Positions 1 to 4,856 of a stretch of DNA of 5,249 nucleotides are shown here, one piece after another. The first letter of the stretch is position 1, and the number at the start of each line of letters is the position of its first letter. The notes under the pieces were generated by a model. It was not told where the DNA came from, made no database searches, and saw only the letters and a list, made by a program, of their open reading frames with translations. The stretch is from assembly GCA_017427625.1 (NCBI GenBank), contig JAFRSL010000093.1:1-5249 (forward strand). Reading direction: 5' to 3'. Made by a program: the position numbers and the translations under genes. The stretch comes from Synergistaceae bacterium (lineage in GTDB: Bacteria; Synergistota; Synergistia; Synergistales; Aminobacteriaceae).

Positions 1-921
1 GACGCATTTTTGCCGTTCGTCGAAGGAGGAAGCATCATCCTCATCGGTGCAACAACTGAGAACCCTTCCTTCGAGATTAACGGGGCGTTATTGTCGCGCT
101 GCAAGGTGTTCGTCCTGAAGCCTCTAAGTTCTGATGACTTGACGGGATTGTTGCGACGGGGACTTTCTGTGATGAACGTTAAGGCTGACGATGAAATTCT
201 TCGGGCAATTGCTGAGTTTGCCAACGGTGATGCGAGGTCAGCGCTATCACTCCTAGAGATGGCCGCGATAAATTCTGACAACTCCACGATAACCCCTGAT
301 ATTCTCGAACAATGCACGTCCCGGAAATCGTTGCTCTATGACAAGAACGGCGAGGAACACTACAACATGATTTCGGCCCTCCACAAGTCGATGCGTAACT
401 CCGACCCTGACGCTGCAATATACTGGCTTTCGAGAATGCTTGAGGCCGGCGAAGATCCGCTGTACATTGCGAGGAGGGTTATACGTTTTGCGAGCGAGGA
501 CGTTGGGCTTGCCGAACCTAACGCGCTTTCAATGGCTGTTGCGGCGTATCAGGCGTGTCATTTTCTCGGAATGCCCGAATGTTCCGTGAATCTAGCCCAA
601 GCCGTAATTCACATGTCCGTCGTCCCGAAAAGCAACTCGCTTTACACCGCCTATAATTCTGCGAGAGATGACGCTCTTCACAGCATGGCCGAACCTGTGC
701 CGCTTCATATTCGGAACGCCCCGACGAAGTTGATGCGTGAACTTGATTACGGGAAGGGCTACAAATACGCGCACGATTACGAGGAGGCTGTTACGGCGAT
801 GGAGTGCCTGCCGGAAAATCTTAAGGGGCGGGAGTATTATCGTCCTTCAGAACACGGGAGCGAGATAAACTATAAGCGACGAATCGAGAACATAAGGAAA
901 TGGAGAAAGCAAAATGGATAA
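1..921 (+). CDS. rarA: Replication-associated recombination protein A (RarA/MgsA AAA+ ATPase), 5' truncated by window edge
   Basis: The gene is open from the first base, and the start lies outside the window, so 306 C-terminal residues are visible. RarA (MgsA, related to eukaryotic WRNIP1) is a cytoplasmic clamp-loader-like AAA+ ATPase acting at stalled replication forks. The first visible residues, DAFLP, are the stretch that follows the Walker B box in this family, so Walker A and B lie upstream. The sensor-1 region IGATTENPSFE (visible residues about 16-26) and the arginine-finger region LLSRCKVF follow. The C-terminal half matches the MgsA_C tetramerisation domain: HYNMISALHKSMRNSDPDAA, then ASEDVGLAEP, then VPKSNSLYTA, ending in the Y-x-Y-x-HD-Y and REYYRPSEHG motifs. 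The stop codon overlaps the larE start (shared ATGGATAA), which suggests translational coupling. The family call is firm. The TTG codon at 10 is an internal codon, not a start. Confidence 0.96.
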   Translation, partial: DAFLPFVEGGSIILIGATTENPSFEINGALLSRCKVFVLKPLSSDDLTGLLRRGLSVMNVKADDEILRAIAEFANGDARSALSLLEMAAINSDNSTITPDILEQCTSRKSLLYDKNGEEHYNMISALHKSMRNSDPDAAIYWLSRMLEAGEDPLYIARRVIRFASEDVGLAEPNALSMAVAAYQACHFLGMPECSVNLAQAVIHMSVVPKSNSLYTAYNSARDDALHSMAEPVPLHIRNAPTKLMRELDYGKGYKYAHDYEEAVTAMECLPENLKGREYYRPSEHGSEINYKRRIENIRKWRKQNG

Positions 922-1738
922 ACTAAAATCACTTCAGGAATACATATCATCACTAGGGAGCGTTGCAGTGGCATTCTCAGGAGGAGTGGACAGCACATTG
1001 CTCCTCAAGGTCTCGCACGATGTATTAGGCGGCAAGGCAATCGCTGTAACGGCATCATCGCTTTCATTCCCGGAAAGGGAGCTTAACGAGGCAAAGTCAT
1101 TCTGCGAGAAGAACGGCATAAAGCAGGTGATATGCCCATCTGAGGAATTGGAGATTGAAGGTTTCAGGCACAACCCTGTGAACCGCTGCTATCTTTGCAA
1201 GAAGGAACTGTTCACGAAAATTTTGGACATTGCGCACGAGAACAACATCTCACACGTGATTGAAGGCTCAAATCTCGATGACTTAGGCGATTACCGTCCC
1301 GGCCTCCAAGCCATTGATGAACTCGGAATCCTTAGCCCATTGCGACATTGCGGCCTCACAAAGTCAGATGTCCGAGAGATTTCGCACGAGCTAGGATTGC
1401 CGACATGGGACAAGCCGTCATTTGCGTGCTTGGCGTCAAGGTTCGTTTACGGCGAGGAGATCACTGCGGAGAAGTTAATCATGGTTGAACGCGCTGAGAA
1501 TTTCCTGCGTGATATGGGATTCAGACAGTTGAGGGTGCGTATTCACGGGGACATGGCGAGGATTGAGATATTGCCGGAAGATTTCGGGAAAATTCTAAGT
1601 GAGGACACGAGGACGAGTATCTATGACGCACTGAAGGGTTACGGGTTCTCATATGTTGCACTTGACATGAAGGGATACAGGACTGGAAGCATGAACGAGA
1701 CTATCACGAAGGAGGGTAAAAATTGCCGGACGAAATAA
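914..1738 (+). CDS. larE: ATP-dependent sacrificial sulfur transferase LarE (nickel-pincer cofactor synthesis)
   Basis: This is a 274-residue cytoplasmic PP-loop ATPase, the usual LarE length. LarE adenylylates the carboxylates of the biscarboxylated pyridinium mononucleotide made by LarB and replaces them with thiocarboxylates, on the route to the nickel-pincer nucleotide of lactate racemase and related enzymes. Visible motifs are the PP-loop SGGVDS (residues 22-27), a CxxC in NRCYLCKKELF (C92, C95), GSNLDDLGDYRPG (118-130) and the family signature FACLASRF (170-177). C172 corresponds to the sacrificial cysteine of Lactobacillus LarE (Cys176 there, from memory). Some LarE proteins instead hold a [4Fe-4S] cluster on three cysteines; C92, C95 and C172 would allow that, but this is inference. 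The ATG has a GGAG at 902-905 with 8 bases of spacing. It overlaps rarA by 8 bases and the next gene by 16. No larA, larB or larC is visible here. Confidence 0.93.
   Translation: MDKLKSLQEYISSLGSVAVAFSGGVDSTLLLKVSHDVLGGKAIAVTASSLSFPERELNEAKSFCEKNGIKQVICPSEELEIEGFRHNPVNRCYLCKKELFTKILDIAHENNISHVIEGSNLDDLGDYRPGLQAIDELGILSPLRHCGLTKSDVREISHELGLPTWDKPSFACLASRFVYGEEITAEKLIMVERAENFLRDMGFRQLRVRIHGDMARIEILPEDFGKILSEDTRTSIYDALKGYGFSYVALDMKGYRTGSMNETITKEGKNCRTK
1709..1716 (+). promoter_or_regulatory. Ribosome binding site that fixes a TTG start
   Basis: AAGGAGGG sits inside the 3' end of larE, 6 bases before the TTG at 1723. It is one of the strongest Shine-Dalgarno matches in the window. It supports initiation of the Rpn-type gene at TTG within larE rather than at a later ATG, since the next in-frame ATG codons lack such a site. 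Confidence 0.75.
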
Positions 1739-2601
1739 AATTCAGCGAGAAGATTCAGCATCTAAGGCTTATTGATGACGTACTGATGAATGAAGTCTTC
1801 AGGGACATGGAATGCACGGAGCTTTTACTGAGGGTAATTCTGAAGCGCAACGCCATCAAAATATTCAACGCGAGGACTCAGAGGACACTGAAGAGTTTCG
1901 GGCGTTCACTGAAACTTGACATCTGGGCCGAAGATGAAGACAACCCGTATGTCAACTATAACGTTGAGATTCAGCGTTCAAATCAAGGAGCAAACGTAAA
2001 ACGCTCAAGGGTTCACAGCGGTGCGATTGATTTCTTTGCGCTTGCGGCGGGCGATGATTTCAGCGAACTAGGAGACAGCTACGTGATCTTCATAACGGAA
2101 CATGACGTGCTGAAAAAGGGGTTGCCGATGTATACTGTTGAACGTTACATCAATGAAGCTGGTGAGAAATTCAACGACGGTTCTCACATAATATACGTCA
2201 ACGGTGAATGCAGGGACGGCAATACGGATTTAGGGCGGCTAATGCAGGATTTCTTCGAGCCTGATCCTGACAAGATGAATTATCCTGTGTTAGCCAATCG
2301 AGTACGGTATCTCAAGGAAGGAGAAGGAACACGGAAAATGAGTTACACGATTCAGGAGTTATTCAAGGACGAACTTGCGGCAGGACGTGCTGAGGCACTG
2401 CAAGCAGGAATTTCAGCGGGTATGACGGCTGGAATTGATACAGGACGCAAAGAAGGACGCGAACAGGCAGAGGGCAGCTTCATAAAAAATATGCTTGAAG
2501 CTGGAAAGCTCGCGTTCTCCGAAATCGCACAATACGCAGGAGTCTCACTGTCGCGTGTTCAGACGATAGCAGACTCACTCGGAATACATGAACCCGCTTG
2601 A
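1723..2601 (+). CDS. Rpn-family recombination-promoting nuclease / putative transposase (PD-(D/E)XK, PDDEXK_2)
   Basis: This is a 292-residue protein of the PDDEXK_2 group, often annotated as Rpn family nuclease/putative transposase. E. coli Rpn proteins cut DNA and promote RecA-independent recombination, but the role of most homologues is unknown. The N-terminal FSEKIQHLRLIDDVLMNEVF (residues 7-26) is typical. The nuclease core has D66 (in LKLDIWAED) and the E82-x-Q84 pair (in NVEIQRS); Q replaces the K of the classical motif, which is normal for this family. A conserved YRSRxHSGxID-like stretch follows at about 94-104. Residues 229-245 repeat a glycine every fourth residue, and the tail (about 259-287, SEIAQYAGVSLSRVQTIAD) resembles a small helix-turn-helix. 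It starts at TTG inside larE (16-base overlap) with a strong RBS. No terminal repeats are seen around it, so it behaves as an operon gene rather than a mobile unit. Confidence is high for the family and low for the biological role. Confidence 0.88.
   Translation: MPDEIKFSEKIQHLRLIDDVLMNEVFRDMECTELLLRVILKRNAIKIFNARTQRTLKSFGRSLKLDIWAEDEDNPYVNYNVEIQRSNQGANVKRSRVHSGAIDFFALAAGDDFSELGDSYVIFITEHDVLKKGLPMYTVERYINEAGEKFNDGSHIIYVNGECRDGNTDLGRLMQDFFEPDPDKMNYPVLANRVRYLKEGEGTRKMSYTIQELFKDELAAGRAEALQAGISAGMTAGIDTGRKEGREQAEGSFIKNMLEAGKLAFSEIAQYAGVSLSRVQTIADSLGIHEPA
2404..2463 (+). repeat. Degenerate 12-base in-frame tandem repeat (glycine tetrad repeats)
   Basis: Five consecutive 12-base units each encode x-G-x-x (AGIS, AGMT, AGID, TGRK, EGRE), placing Gly at residues 229, 233, 237, 241 and 245 of the Rpn-type protein. 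The DNA units are diverged, but all have a GGA or GGT second codon. Gly-rich tetrad linkers of this kind are common between the nuclease domain and the C-terminal tail in this family and may vary in copy number between strains. Confidence 0.7.
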
Positions 2602-2626
2602 CATTCACGGCATATTGTGTAATTAT
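2598..2626 (+). promoter_or_regulatory. Predicted sigma-70 type promoter of the attenuated aroB-like unit
   Basis: A perfect TTGACA (-35, 2598-2603) is separated by 17 bases from AATTAT (-10, 2621-2626, four of six consensus matches). The -35 overlaps the TGA stop of the Rpn-type gene. The expected start point is near 2633, which gives a leader RNA of roughly 210 bases before the terminator T tract. The consensus -35, ideal spacing and attenuator immediately downstream support it together; the -10 is only fair. Confidence 0.65.
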
Positions 2627-2636
2627 TCTCACAATA
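2613..2636. promoter_or_regulatory. Inverted repeat over the -10 and start region: possible operator
   Basis: This is a perfect 7-base inverted repeat, TATTGTG-N10-CACAATA, lying across the predicted -10 box and transcription start. A repressor bound here would block the promoter. The half-sites resemble those of Rex (TTGTG..CACAA) and CRP (TGTGA..TCACA), but the gap between arms is two bases too long for either, so the regulator is not assigned. It is not followed by a T tract, so it is unlikely to be a terminator for the upstream operon. Confidence 0.45.
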
Positions 2637-2665
2637 CAAATTTTAAGCGGAGATATTTCATAACG

Positions 2666-2761
2666 GTGAACAAGATCAACCTTACATCAGTAAAATATTT
2701 CGGATTTAACTTTAGCTTCTGGTACTGGTTTCAGAGGCTCAATTTTCTTTGGCTGACGTAA
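2666..2761 (+). CDS. Aromatic-rich attenuator leader peptide (31 residues)
   Basis: This is a small ORF (GTG start, TAA stop) in the leader of the aroB-like gene. Residues 11-29 read YFGFNFSFWYWFQRLNFLW: 6 Phe, 3 Trp and 2 Tyr, so 11 of 19 are aromatic. This composition is the hallmark of ribosome-mediated attenuator leaders such as trpL and pheL, but here all three aromatic amino acids are sensed. Its codons overlap the alternative RNA structures described separately, and its stop codon lies inside segment 2. The weak point is initiation: the only SD-like sequence is GGAG at 2649-2652, 13 bases before GTG. An in-frame ATA at 2660 has ideal spacing (7) but is a rare start codon. The peptide itself is not expected to have a function. 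The composition, position and matching hairpins make chance unlikely. Confidence 0.85.
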   Translation: MNKINLTSVKYFGFNFSFWYWFQRLNFLWLT

Positions 2762-2850
2762 GGTAAAAGATTCACAGCGCATCAATACACGGAGAACATA
2801 GCACCTTCTGAATCAGTCAAAGATTTCGGAAGGTGTTTTTGTTAGTTTTT
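2679..2850 (+). promoter_or_regulatory. Transcription attenuator with four mutually exclusive pairing segments
   Basis: Segment 1 (2679-2690, ACCTTACATCAG) pairs with segment 2 (2753-2764, CTGACGTAAGGT) at 11 of 12 positions, with one A-C mismatch. Segment 2 can pair instead with segment 3 (2803-2816): AAGGT with ACCTT and CTGA with TCAG, around an internal loop. Leader bases 2730-2734 (TTCAG) could add pairing with 2808-2812. Segment 3 with segment 4 (2822-2835) forms the terminator. Predicted logic: a ribosome stalled at the first aromatic codons (from 2696) covers segment 1, so 2:3 forms and transcription continues. A ribosome that reaches the stop at 2759-2761 covers segment 2, so 3:4 forms and transcription ends. 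Without translation, 1:2 then 3:4 form and transcription also ends. The pairings are read directly from the sequence; the regulatory logic is inferred from trp/phe/his attenuators. Confidence 0.8.
2802..2850 (+). terminator. Intrinsic terminator of the attenuator (3:4 hairpin)
   Basis: CACCTTC (2802-2808) pairs perfectly with GAAGGTG (2829-2835). The stem extends inward through a U-G wobble, G-C and A-U pairs, then past a bulged base through ATC (2812-2814) with GAT (2822-2824). The loop is about 7 bases and a T-rich run follows (2836-2850). It ends 13 bases before the first ATG of the aroB-like gene, the normal place for an attenuator rather than an end-of-operon terminator, though it would also stop readthrough from the Rpn-type gene. 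Confidence 0.87.
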
Positions 2851-2857
2851 ATGCAAG

Positions 2858-2863
2858 AAAGGA
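2858..2863 (+). promoter_or_regulatory. Ribosome binding site deciding the aroB-like start
   Basis: AAAGGA directly abuts the ATG at 2864, leaving no room for a working Shine-Dalgarno spacing. It lies 12 bases before the in-frame ATG at 2876, which is long but usable. This favours 2876 as the start. It lies just past the attenuator T tract. Confidence 0.5.
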
Positions 2864-2875
2864 ATGACCATACAC

Positions 2876-3922
2876 ATGCCCGCAAACGTAAAGGCCAATG
2901 ACGGTTACAGCATAAGGATACGAAGAGGAGTAATTGAGCGTCTAGGAATTGAGATACTCAAGCTGGCGGACGAGAATTACACAGAGATACTTCTGGTAAC
3001 GGACGAGAAAGTCTCAGGGCTTTACCTCCAGAAAGTAATCATGAACTTCCATGAGTGCCCGAAGCCCGAAGGTTCACGCCTAAGAATCTGCGAACTCATC
3101 ATAGACTCTCACGAGGGCGCGAAGAATTTTCACACCGTCGCAAAATTACTCGATGACATGGCCGGTCTTGGTCTTTCCGGGAAATGCCTCGTCGTCGCAA
3201 TCGGAGGCGGAGTCGTCTGCGAGACAGCAGGGTTCGCAGCAGGCTGTTACATGGGCGGTGTAAGGCTCGTTCTTGTTCCCACGACGTTGGCGGCAATGAT
3301 TGAGGCCTCAGCATGGGAGAGCGCGTTCCTCAATCTAAGCTCAGGGAAAAATCTCGCGGGTATGCCGTGCAGCCCCTCCATCGTTCTCTGTGATACCGAC
3401 TGCCTCAAGACTCTTTCACCCGAAGAATACAGGTCTGGAATTGCCGAAGCCCTCAAGACTTCTATAATGTCAGGCGAAGAGCTATTCAGGATTTTTGAGC
3501 GCGGTGAAGTTGAATTGAATATCGAGAAAGTAATCGAAGGCTGCATAAAGTACCGTGCGGGATTAAGCCCGACAATGAGGACGAAATGTCTCGGCTATGC
3601 TATCGGTAACGCTATCGAGGCTTTGAGTGGCTACGAGATTCAGCACGGATTCGCACTCGCTCAAGGCATCGGGATAACTGCGAGAGCGTCGGCAAAATTG
3701 AAATGGTGCAGCGATGAAACGTCAGAAAGGATCATCAACGCCCTCACGAAAAATGATTTGCCAGTCGTATGCCGAAAGTTCAGCGCAGGGCTAATCTCTC
3801 AGGTTCTCTTGAACGGAAGGGGCGGGGACTTTGAGCTTGTTGTGCCATCTGAAATCGGACGCTGTGAAATCAGGGACATCAAAGCAGGTGAACTTGAATG
3901 CGTAATTTCATCGGGCATGTAA
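2876..3922 (+). CDS. 3-Dehydroquinate synthase (AroB) family protein with altered active site
   Basis: 348 residues from the ATG at 2876 (352 from the ATG at 2864), the usual AroB length. AroB converts DAHP to 3-dehydroquinate, using NAD and a divalent metal, as the second shikimate-pathway step in the cytoplasm. Family landmarks align without gaps: GGGVVCETAGFAAGCYMGGV (110-129), LVPTTLAAMIEAS (133-145), SGKNLAGM (156-163), DTDCLKTLSPEEYRSGIAEALK (173-194), IGNAIEALSGYEIQHGFA (243-260). Key positions differ from the canonical enzyme (Aspergillus nidulans numbering from memory): VDSSxGGKT reads IEASAWESA, losing the GG and K152 and changing D146 to E. LGHTxGH reads LGYAIGN, replacing metal ligand H271 with Y and H275 with N. 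HGE reads HGF. GGGVVGD reads GGGVVCE. Metal ligands E194 and H287 and K197, K161 and N162 are retained. The aromatic attenuator upstream supports a role in aromatic metabolism, but DHQ synthase activity is doubtful, so no gene symbol is given. The frame is intact with no sign of decay. Confidence 0.85.
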   Translation: MPANVKANDGYSIRIRRGVIERLGIEILKLADENYTEILLVTDEKVSGLYLQKVIMNFHECPKPEGSRLRICELIIDSHEGAKNFHTVAKLLDDMAGLGLSGKCLVVAIGGGVVCETAGFAAGCYMGGVRLVLVPTTLAAMIEASAWESAFLNLSSGKNLAGMPCSPSIVLCDTDCLKTLSPEEYRSGIAEALKTSIMSGEELFRIFERGEVELNIEKVIEGCIKYRAGLSPTMRTKCLGYAIGNAIEALSGYEIQHGFALAQGIGITARASAKLKWCSDETSERIINALTKNDLPVVCRKFSAGLISQVLLNGRGGDFELVVPSEIGRCEIRDIKAGELECVISSGM

Positions 3923-3935
3923 AGGGAAAATGTAA

Positions 3936-3972
3936 TATAATATTTATATTAGTTGTAAAATTTCAGGAGGTG
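3936..3972 (+). promoter_or_regulatory. Possible hpf promoter -10 and strong RBS
   Basis: The 58-base gap before hpf is AT-rich. It holds an exact TATAAT (3936-3941) and a near-perfect Shine-Dalgarno AGGAGGTG (3965-3972) with 8 bases before the hpf ATG. No convincing -35 is found 16-18 bases upstream of TATAAT, so the promoter is tentative while the RBS is clear. No terminator is seen between the aroB-like gene and hpf. Confidence 0.5.
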
Positions 3973-3980
3973 CCATAAGA

Positions 3981-4508
3981 ATGGACATTCGTTTTGTACA
4001 GCGCGGGTGCGAAATTGATGACAAGCTCAGGGATTACATGGAGAAGAAGATTTCAAAGCTTGAAAAATTCTTCCGCAAAATCCTGAATTGCCAGATAGTC
4101 GTATCCCATCACAAGGGCAGCTTCAACGTCGAGACTACGGCCAATGCAAACGGTGTAATTCTCAGGGCAGAAGAGGACGCTTTAGAGCCGAGAAAGGCAT
4201 TCGACCAGTCTCTGAAGAATCTTGAGCGAAGGATCAAGAAGTACAATTCCTACCTCAAGGACAGGGCACAGCTTGGTGCTGAGGCAGATTTCACGTTCAG
4301 CGTTGAGGAAGAAGCGGAAACAGACGCTCCAGTAATCGACAAGGTGAAGAAGGTTGAGGTTCACCCAATGGAGGCGGCTGAAGCAGTCATGCAGATGGAG
4401 CTTGTTGGGCATGCGTTCTTCGTGTTCCAGAATGCGGCGTCGGGCGAAATCAACGTTGTCTACAAGCGCGGCGAGAACAGTTACGGTCTCATTGAACCCG
4501 TAAGATAG
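3981..4508 (+). CDS. hpf: Ribosome hibernation promoting factor, long form (HPF/YfiA/RaiA)
   Basis: This 175-residue protein binds the 30S decoding channel in stressed or resting cells and, in its long form, links two 70S ribosomes into inactive 100S dimers. The N-terminal S30AE domain (about 1-96) is recognisable from MDIRFVQRGCEI, KISKLEKFF, and the basic helix KNLERRIKKYNSYLKDR. A variable acidic linker follows (about 100-118). The C-terminal dimerisation domain (about 124-173) has VEVHPMEAAEAVMQMELVGH, FFVFQNAASGEINVVYKR and YGLIEP, nearly consensus for the family. Length and two-domain structure identify the long form rather than the short HPF/YfiA pair of enterobacteria. A strong RBS precedes it and an intrinsic terminator follows. 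Readthrough from the attenuated aroB-like gene is possible. Confidence 0.96.
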   Translation: MDIRFVQRGCEIDDKLRDYMEKKISKLEKFFRKILNCQIVVSHHKGSFNVETTANANGVILRAEEDALEPRKAFDQSLKNLERRIKKYNSYLKDRAQLGAEADFTFSVEEEAETDAPVIDKVKKVEVHPMEAAEAVMQMELVGHAFFVFQNAASGEINVVYKRGENSYGLIEPVR

Positions 4509-4528
4509 CACTTTGGAGATGCAATTTG

Positions 4529-4559
4529 TCCCTCTGGTTTACGCCGGAGGGATTTTTTT
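4529..4559 (+). terminator. Intrinsic terminator after hpf
   Basis: TCCCTCTGG (4529-4537) pairs with CCGGAGGGA (4544-4552), a 9-base-pair stem with one U-G wobble and a 6-base loop, followed by seven Ts (4553-4559). It starts 20 bases after the hpf stop and closes the aroB-like/hpf transcription unit. Confidence 0.95.
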
Positions 4560-4588
4560 GTACTGTCTCATCACAAATATAGATAGAA

Positions 4589-4608
4589 TTACTCACACGT
4601 TCGAGTAA
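4589..4608. promoter_or_regulatory. Inverted repeat upstream of the tautomerase gene: possible operator
   Basis: TTACTC-N8-GAGTAA is a perfect 6-base inverted repeat whose spacer is centred on ACGT, so 16 of 20 positions are symmetric. It lies between the hpf terminator and the -10 candidate at 4621, where a regulator of the tautomerase/monooxygenase pair would bind. I cannot match it to a known regulator. It has no T tract, so it is not a terminator. Confidence 0.4.
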
Positions 4609-4620
4609 GGTTCAGGCCTG

Positions 4621-4626
4621 TATAAT
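4621..4626 (+). promoter_or_regulatory. Candidate -10 box for the tautomerase/monooxygenase unit
   Basis: An exact TATAAT, preceded directly by TG, lies 41 bases before the tautomerase ATG. The best -35-like sequence, TTCGAG (4600-4605), is poor and 15 bases away. A promoter is expected here because a strong terminator ends the preceding unit. A weaker alternative -10 is TAGAAT (4584-4589). Confidence 0.45.
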
Positions 4627-4666
4627 TGCGTTTAATCACAAAAATTTTCACATGGAGGGATAAATC

Positions 4667-4852
4667 ATGCCAGTAATAACATTAGAGGCAGGACAGCTCA
4701 CCAAAGAGCAGAAGGAAAAGCTCGCTCTCGAACTTACGGAGACAGCATCAAGAATCATGGGAGTACCCGCGAAGGCATTCATTGCGCTGATACGTGAGAA
4801 TGCGCCAGATAACGTCGGTGTCGGCGGAGTATTGCTCTCAGAAAGGAAGTAA
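4667..4852 (+). CDS. 4-Oxalocrotonate tautomerase family protein
   Basis: This 61-residue protein has the size of the small 4-OT/DmpI/YwhB tautomerases, which assemble into hexamers and use the N-terminal proline, exposed after Met removal, as the catalytic base for keto-enol tautomerisation. Here the sequence begins MPVITLEAGQLTKEQKEKLA, giving Pro1 and the usual first strand and helix. Residues about 32-58 (MGVPAKAFIALIRENAPDNVGVGGVLLSE) include the family's (D/E)NWGVGG turn, with V in place of W. The Arg in LIREN may take the place of one of the substrate-binding arginines, which is inference. The substrate cannot be told from sequence. The RBS GGAGGGA (4654-4660) is 6 bases upstream. The next gene begins 4 bases after the stop, so the two are probably co-transcribed. 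Confidence 0.9.
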   Translation: MPVITLEAGQLTKEQKEKLALELTETASRIMGVPAKAFIALIRENAPDNVGVGGVLLSERK

Positions 4853-4856
4853 GGTC

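Noticed and set aside
1723..2601. Insertion sequence containing the Rpn-type gene
   Set aside because: No terminal inverted repeats or target duplication are seen, and the gene overlaps larE and abuts the next promoter.
2613..2636. Inverted repeat as a Rex or CRP binding site
   Set aside because: Half-sites look similar, but the spacing is N10 between TTGTG and CACAA, while Rex and CRP sites need N8 between the equivalent bases.
2602..2863. T-box or amino-acid riboswitch in the leader
   Set aside because: No T-box core sequence or tRNA-acceptor-binding bulge is seen. The aromatic-rich ORF and the paired segments explain the region as a leader-peptide attenuator.
2851..2910. Alternative ORF from the ATG at 2851
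   Set aside because: It is out of frame with the aroB-like gene, starts directly after the terminator T tract without an RBS, and soon meets a stop.
3300..3340. Compensating frameshifts as the cause of the odd AWESA residues in place of the GGKT motif
   Set aside because: Reading the other two frames over this stretch does not restore GGK, and the in-frame alignment is gapless on both sides, so true substitutions are more likely.
3099..3546. Minus-strand open frames within the aroB-like gene (and similar ones within rarA, larE, hpf and the ABM gene)
   Set aside because: They lie fully opposite well-supported plus-strand genes, show no recognisable motifs and lack RBS support.
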